Positions 8,328 through 11,164 of a DNA stretch of 11,164 bases are shown one piece after another. The stretch is from Acidobacteriaceae bacterium (GTDB lineage Bacteria > Acidobacteriota > Terriglobia > Terriglobales > Acidobacteriaceae). The notes under the pieces are model-generated. The model saw only the letters and a list, made by a program, of their open reading frames with translations, ran no database searches and was not told the origin of the DNA. The translations under genes and the position numbers were made by a program. The stretch lies in NCBI GenBank assembly GCA_003165095.1, contig PLSH01000188.1, positions 1 to 11,164 on the forward strand, read 5' to 3'. Numbering within the stretch: the first letter of the stretch is position 1; each line of letters opens with the position of its first letter.

Positions 8328-8481
8328 GAAATCGCTGGCCTTTCCGACCTCCTCAGTTCCAACCCTCCCGTCGCCAAACAGGAACTCCGCCGGCACCTGA
8401 GCGCCATCACCATGCACCCGGTTAAGGACAACGGGCCAAGGGCGGTGCTACGAGGCGGAAGGCTCATGGAATCTGTTGGGT
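8328..8481 (+). pseudogene. Relic 3' end of a serine recombinase (frameshifted)
   Basis: In one frame (8328-8435) the text is EIAGLSDLLSSNPPVAKQEL followed by RRHLSAITMHPVKDNG. In the next frame (about 8440-8481) it continues as RCYEAEGSWNLLG. Joined by one frameshift near 8432-8443, this matches my memory of the C-terminal end of resolvase/invertase-type serine recombinases, which carries a coiled segment, an A-K-x-E-L-x-x-H stretch and a closing YEAEG-W-LLG motif. The catalytic N-terminal domain is absent; upstream only about 100 bp separate it from the response regulator gene. The second frame stays open through the tRNA terminator into the tRNA gene (stop 8587-8589). The relic therefore lies against the 3' end of the tRNA, where an integrated element might be anchored. 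The similarity is remembered, not searched. Confidence 0.6.
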
Positions 8482-8488
8482 AGAGATG

Positions 8489-8535
8489 AAAAATCCCCTC
8501 ACGAGAAGCCAGCGGCTCAAGACTCGAATGAGGGG
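8489..8535 (-). terminator. Intrinsic terminator of the tRNA-fMet gene
   Basis: On the minus strand CCCCTCA (8535-8529) pairs with TGAGGGG (8501-8495). After an AA bulge the stem continues with CGAG/CTCG (8502-8505 with 8523-8526), and an inner AGCC/GGCT pair (8507-8510 with 8514-8517) closes on AGC. After one A come five T residues (8493-8489). It begins 11 bases past the CCA end of the tRNA. Confidence 0.82.
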
Positions 8536-8545
8536 CGTCTTCGGA

Positions 8546-8622
<77 letters not shown>

Positions 8623-8627
8623 TTTAC

Positions 8628-8656
8628 AGTTTATCAACACTGACTGGAGGGGTCAA
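8628..8656 (-). promoter_or_regulatory. Sigma-70-type promoter of the tRNA-fMet gene
   Basis: On the minus strand the -35 is TTGACC (8656-8651, 5 of 6 to consensus). A spacer of exactly 17 bases leads to the -10 TAAACT (8633-8628, 4 of 6), preceded by TGA, an extended -10 signature. The mature tRNA 5' end (8622) is only five bases below the -10. A shifted -10 reading (GATAAA, 15-base spacer) is possible but less well placed. Confidence 0.7.
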
Positions 8657-8734
8657 TGCGAGCCGGTGCACTCGGCTGCCTCCATCCGGTACACTTCTTC
8701 AGAATCCCTGTAGCGCAAGCGAGGTGCACCGCCG

Positions 8735-10168
8735 ATGTCCCAACTCTACGTCGCTGTGCTGGCCGTCATCGTGGTTGCGCTGCTGGCGGTGGCCATCTAT
8801 CGCACTTTTCTGGTCAAAACCAAGGCCGACTACCTGGTCGCCGGCCGTTCGCTCCCAGCCGTTGTGCTGGTGCTCACCCTGCTCACCTCGTGGATCGGCG
8901 CAGGCTCCCTCTTTGCCGGCGCTGAGAACGCCTACCGCAACGGCTTTGCCGCCCTCTGGCTCGCTGCCGGAGGCTGGCTGGGCCTACTGCTCATCTACTT
9001 CATCGCGCCCCGCGCCCGCCGCTTCGCACAGTTCACTTTGCCCGACCTCCTCGAGGTTCGCTACAACCAGGCCGCCCGTGTCCTCGGCACCATCGCCATC
9101 CTGTTCGCCTATGTGGGCATCACCAGCTACCAGTTCAAAGGCGGCGGCAACGTCCTGCACCTCATCTTCCCTGACAGCGTCACCCCGGAGATGGGCACAT
9201 ATCTAATTGCCGCGTTCGTCATCCTCACCACCGCACTGGCCGGCATGTCGTCGGTGGCCTATATGGACGTAGCCATCGGCTCGCTGGTCACCGTCATCTG
9301 CGTCATCGCCACTCCCATGCTTTTCTTCAAGGCGGGTGGATGGGCCGGCCTGCACGCCGCTCTGCCCGAAACCCATTTCCAGGTGCTGGGCAATTTCACC
9401 CTGGTCCGCGCTTTCGAATTCCTCGTGCCCACCCTGCTGCTCATGCTCGGCAACCAGGTCATGTACCAGAAATTCTTTTCTGCCCGGTCAGAGAAAGACG
9501 CGCGCCTCTCCGTTGTCGGCTGGATTCTGGGCACCGTGCTGCTTGAAACCCTCATCGTCGCCATCGCAGTCTTCGGCTCGGCGCTCTATCCCACTGGCGA
9601 AGTAGCCCGCCAGCCTTACGAGATCATCCCCTACACTGCCCGCCACGGGCTGCCCGCCTTGATGGGAGCTCTTCTCCTCGGCGCCGTCTTCGCCAAGGTC
9701 ATCTCCACGGCCTCGAATTACCTGTTCTCCCCGGCTTCCAACCTGGTCGAAGACGTGTTTGTGCGCTACATCGCGCCCGGCGCATCCAACAAGCGCGTCC
9801 TCATCGTCTCGCGGCTGGCCGTGGTCCTGCTCGGCTGCTGGGCCCTTTACCAGGCCATCTACGCCCCCAGCATTCTCGAGAAAATGCTCTGGGCCTACAC
9901 CATCTATGGAGCCGCGCTTACCCCGGTGGTGCTGGCCGCTTTTTATTCCAAACGCGTCACGGCCTGGGGCGCGGTAGCCGCCATTGGCGCGGGTACAGTG
10001 GTCACGCTCGGCTGGGATGTGCCCGGCGTTAGATCCCACTTTCCGCCCATCCTGGCACAGCGCGACGCCATCTTCCCCGCGCTCTTCGTCGCCGTAGCCG
10101 CCATGATCGTGGTCAGCCTCTTTACGCCCAAACCGTCACCGAAGCAGCTGGCCCAATTCTCCGATTAA
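8735..10168 (+). CDS. Sodium:solute symporter (SSS family)
   Basis: This 477-residue inner-membrane protein has about a dozen hydrophobic helices and belongs to the sodium:solute symporter family (TC 2.A.21, the LeuT-like fold of PutP and SGLT). The visible signs are KTKADYLVAGRSLP after the first helix, LTLLTSWIGAGSLFAGAENA in the next, and a charged loop QKFFSARSEKDAR. The stretch FAKVISTASNYLFSPASNLV is followed by EDVF, and Ser324-Thr325 there correspond to the Ser-Thr pair of the Na2 site in PutP. The length is normal for a single-domain symporter. GAGG lies ten bases before the ATG. The substrate is not evident; relatives carry sugars, amino acids, pantothenate or small acids. It starts 79 bp beyond the tRNA promoter, which is divergent. 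The next gene is 85 bp downstream on the same strand, so a shared transcript is possible. Confidence 0.9.
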   Translation: MSQLYVAVLAVIVVALLAVAIYRTFLVKTKADYLVAGRSLPAVVLVLTLLTSWIGAGSLFAGAENAYRNGFAALWLAAGGWLGLLLIYFIAPRARRFAQFTLPDLLEVRYNQAARVLGTIAILFAYVGITSYQFKGGGNVLHLIFPDSVTPEMGTYLIAAFVILTTALAGMSSVAYMDVAIGSLVTVICVIATPMLFFKAGGWAGLHAALPETHFQVLGNFTLVRAFEFLVPTLLLMLGNQVMYQKFFSARSEKDARLSVVGWILGTVLLETLIVAIAVFGSALYPTGEVARQPYEIIPYTARHGLPALMGALLLGAVFAKVISTASNYLFSPASNLVEDVFVRYIAPGASNKRVLIVSRLAVVLLGCWALYQAIYAPSILEKMLWAYTIYGAALTPVVLAAFYSKRVTAWGAVAAIGAGTVVTLGWDVPGVRSHFPPILAQRDAIFPALFVAVAAMIVVSLFTPKPSPKQLAQFSD

Positions 10169-10253
10169 GCCGCAACAAATTCTCCGCCCCAGGAAAAATT
10201 CCCCCCGCCGGCCGAAAACAGTTCTACACTGTCGGTAGAATTCCTATCGCCTC

Positions 10254-10550
10254 ATGCCCGTCGCCCAACTGACTCTGGAGATCCGCATCGAGCACGCCCA
10301 ATCGCTCAAGGACAGGCGTCAGGTGGTGCGTTCCCTCAAAGACCAGTTGCGCCAGGGCTTCAACATCTCCGTGGCCGAGCTCGACGAGGCGGTCACCTGG
10401 CAGTCGGCCACCATCGGCGTCGTCGCCATCTCCCGCTCCCGCGATTACCTGCACGGCCTGGTTGAAGAGGTGGAGCGCGCCGCCCGCCGCATGACCAACG
10501 AACTCGGCGCCGAGCTGGCCGATTCCTTCTGGGAATATCTCGAAAGCTGA
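10254..10550 (+). CDS. DUF503 (YlxP-like) family protein
   Basis: This small 98-residue soluble protein fits the DUF503 family in full. It shows the typical start (LTLEIRIEHAQSLKDRRQVV), the middle RQGFNISVAELDEAVTWQSA followed by TIGVVAISRSRDY, and an acidic helical end. Family members are about 90-100 residues long, often lie near rbfA or other translation genes, and have no settled function. Here the neighbours are a symporter and a repeat region, so the context does not help. The ATG at 10254 matches the family start exactly, yet I see no Shine-Dalgarno sequence upstream (GAATTCCTATCGCCTC). A TAGAAT hexamer 12 bases before the ATG could be a -10, which would give a very short or absent leader, but no good -35 accompanies it. 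Confidence 0.85.
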   Translation: MPVAQLTLEIRIEHAQSLKDRRQVVRSLKDQLRQGFNISVAELDEAVTWQSATIGVVAISRSRDYLHGLVEEVERAARRMTNELGAELADSFWEYLES

Positions 10551-10583
10551 ACGCTCCGCGCCCGCGCCCAGCCAATGAATCGG

Positions 10584-10628
10584 GTGCCCCATCCTTGCGA
10601 TGTAGTTGTTTTTATCGCAAGGGTGGGA
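10584..10628. repeat. Palindromic repeat, unit 1 (REP-like)
   Basis: The unit begins GTGCCCCA and ends GGGTGGGA. Bases 10588-10601 pair with 10614-10627 over 14 positions with a single G-T wobble, closing on a 12-base T-rich loop (GTAGTTGTTTTT). It lies 33 bp past the DUF503 stop, between convergent genes, a usual home for REP-like elements. Its stem could also help to end transcription, although the T-run is in the loop rather than after the stem. Confidence 0.8.
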
Positions 10629-10673
10629 TAGCACACCCCTAATCTTTCCAATCCCACCTCAGCACGAAAATAA

Positions 10674-10718
10674 GTGCCCCACCCTCGCGGCGTTTTTGTT
10701 TTTGCCGCTAGGGTGGGA
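10674..10718. repeat. Palindromic repeat, unit 2 (REP-like)
   Basis: This is a second copy with the same edges and the same geometry, exactly 90 bp after the first. Bases 10678-10691 pair with 10704-10717 over 14 positions with one C x T mismatch and the 12-base loop GTTTTTGTTTTT. The outer stem (CCCA..CC/GG.TGGG) is unchanged, while the inner stem differs with paired changes. Confidence 0.8.
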
Positions 10719-10749
10719 ATCCTCAGGCTTAAATCAACTTCCTCTTCTG

Positions 10750-11160
10750 TCACCCCCGCGGCATCGGCCGCTCGTGAATCACCATCCAATTCACGCCGAA
10801 CTTGTCGCGGAACTGCCCAAACCGGTGTGCAAAAAACGTCTCGGTCATCGCCATGAAAACCTGGCCGCCCTCGGTCAGCGCTTTATAAATCCGCTCTGCC
10901 TCCTCGTTGTTGTCCACGCTCAGCGCAAGGTAGGCGCTGCGCATGGGCTCAACATGCGGCCCGTCGCTGGCCATCACCACCGTGTCGCCCACCATGAACC
11001 GCGCATGCAAAATCATGTCCGCTGTCATTCCCTGCGGTAGACGAAAGCGAAATCCCAGGCGATGCGCCAAACGGCGTACAACCATTTCCGGCTTGGTGTT
11101 GGTTGATTTCACCGAGCGCATAATCGCGCTTCGGACAGCCTCAGTCTTCTTGGTCTTCAT
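10750..11160 (-). CDS. Chimeric ORF: Vsr-type endonuclease N-terminus joined to PhnB-like VOC C-terminus
   Basis: This 136-residue ORF has two parts that I recognise from unrelated families. Residues 1 to about 42 (TEAVRSAIMRSVKSTNTKPE, then MVVRRLAHRLGFRFRLP) are the typical start of Vsr very-short-patch mismatch endonucleases. The rest of Vsr, including the PD-type catalytic region and the FVHGCFWH motif, is absent. From about residue 44 (GMTADMILHARFMVGDTVVM, ASDGP) to the end (EGGQVFMAMTETFFAHRFGQ, DKFGVNWMVIHE) it is the C-terminal part of a PhnB-like VOC/glyoxalase-fold protein. The first 50 or so residues (the P-Y-L-x-F...A-x-x-F-Y part) are missing. The join lies near 11020-11040. The ATG is only four bases from the window edge, so its ribosome site cannot be seen. 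Neither half looks complete, so it is either a non-functional remnant kept open by chance or a new small protein. The gene is convergent with DUF503. Confidence 0.75.
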   Translation of the reverse strand: MKTKKTEAVRSAIMRSVKSTNTKPEMVVRRLAHRLGFRFRLPQGMTADMILHARFMVGDTVVMASDGPHVEPMRSAYLALSVDNNEEAERIYKALTEGGQVFMAMTETFFAHRFGQFRDKFGVNWMVIHERPMPRG

Positions 11161-11164
11161 CTGA

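Noticed and set aside
8665..8729. Direct repeat GGTGCAC at 8665-8671 and 8723-8729 before the symporter
   Set aside because: Seven bases in GC-rich DNA is close to chance, and the second copy overlaps the ribosome binding site region.
10218..10232. Dyad ACAGT-TCTAC-ACTGT before DUF503
   Set aside because: Five-base arms with no extension and no conserved neighbour signal. Probably chance.
10445..10789. Minus-strand frame with two PTLA.KT...GWGT repeats, and the matching plus-strand frame from 10606
   Set aside because: The repeated peptide is simply the translated palindromic repeats. There is no start signal and no family.

Overview
The window looks like a high-GC chromosomal segment from an Acidobacteriota member, probably of the Terriglobia/Acidobacteriaceae type. 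This is inferred from gene content and style, not from a marker gene. The supporting signs are an Oar-like TonB-dependent receptor next to a decayed paralogue, a very large two-component sensor kinase with a periplasmic propeller, a secreted family 35 glycosidase, and short palindromic repeats with a GGGTGGGA edge.

Left part (1-1600): the C-terminal 415 residues of an outer-membrane TonB-dependent receptor, closed by a strong intrinsic terminator. Next comes a 240-bp relic of a second, diverged receptor gene. It has lost its middle, but keeps a central piece, its extreme C-terminus and its own terminator.

Centre (1673-8227): a carbohydrate-response module. A 1022-residue sensor histidine kinase (fourteen propeller motifs, a Y_Y_Y domain, one membrane helix, HisKA_3 and HATPase) lies on the minus strand. 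It is divergent from a secreted GH35 beta-galactosidase on the plus strand, which is followed by a NarL/FixJ-type response regulator. The likely logic is that the kinase senses a sugar in the periplasm and phosphorylates the regulator, which controls the glycosidase and perhaps the receptor. The pairing is inferred from position and family.

Middle right (8228-8735): the relic 3' end of a serine recombinase points into the 3' side of an initiator tRNA-fMet gene on the minus strand. The tRNA has its own promoter and terminator, and the arrangement suggests the scar of an integrated element.

Right part (8735-11164): a sodium:solute symporter, a small DUF503/YlxP-like protein, two copies of a palindromic repeat spaced exactly 90 bp apart, and a convergent ORF that appears to fuse the N-terminus of a Vsr-type mismatch endonuclease to the C-terminal part of a PhnB-like VOC protein. 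The fusion ORF, the recombinase relic and the receptor relic are the least ordinary items. No CRISPR array, insertion sequence or defence operon is visible.
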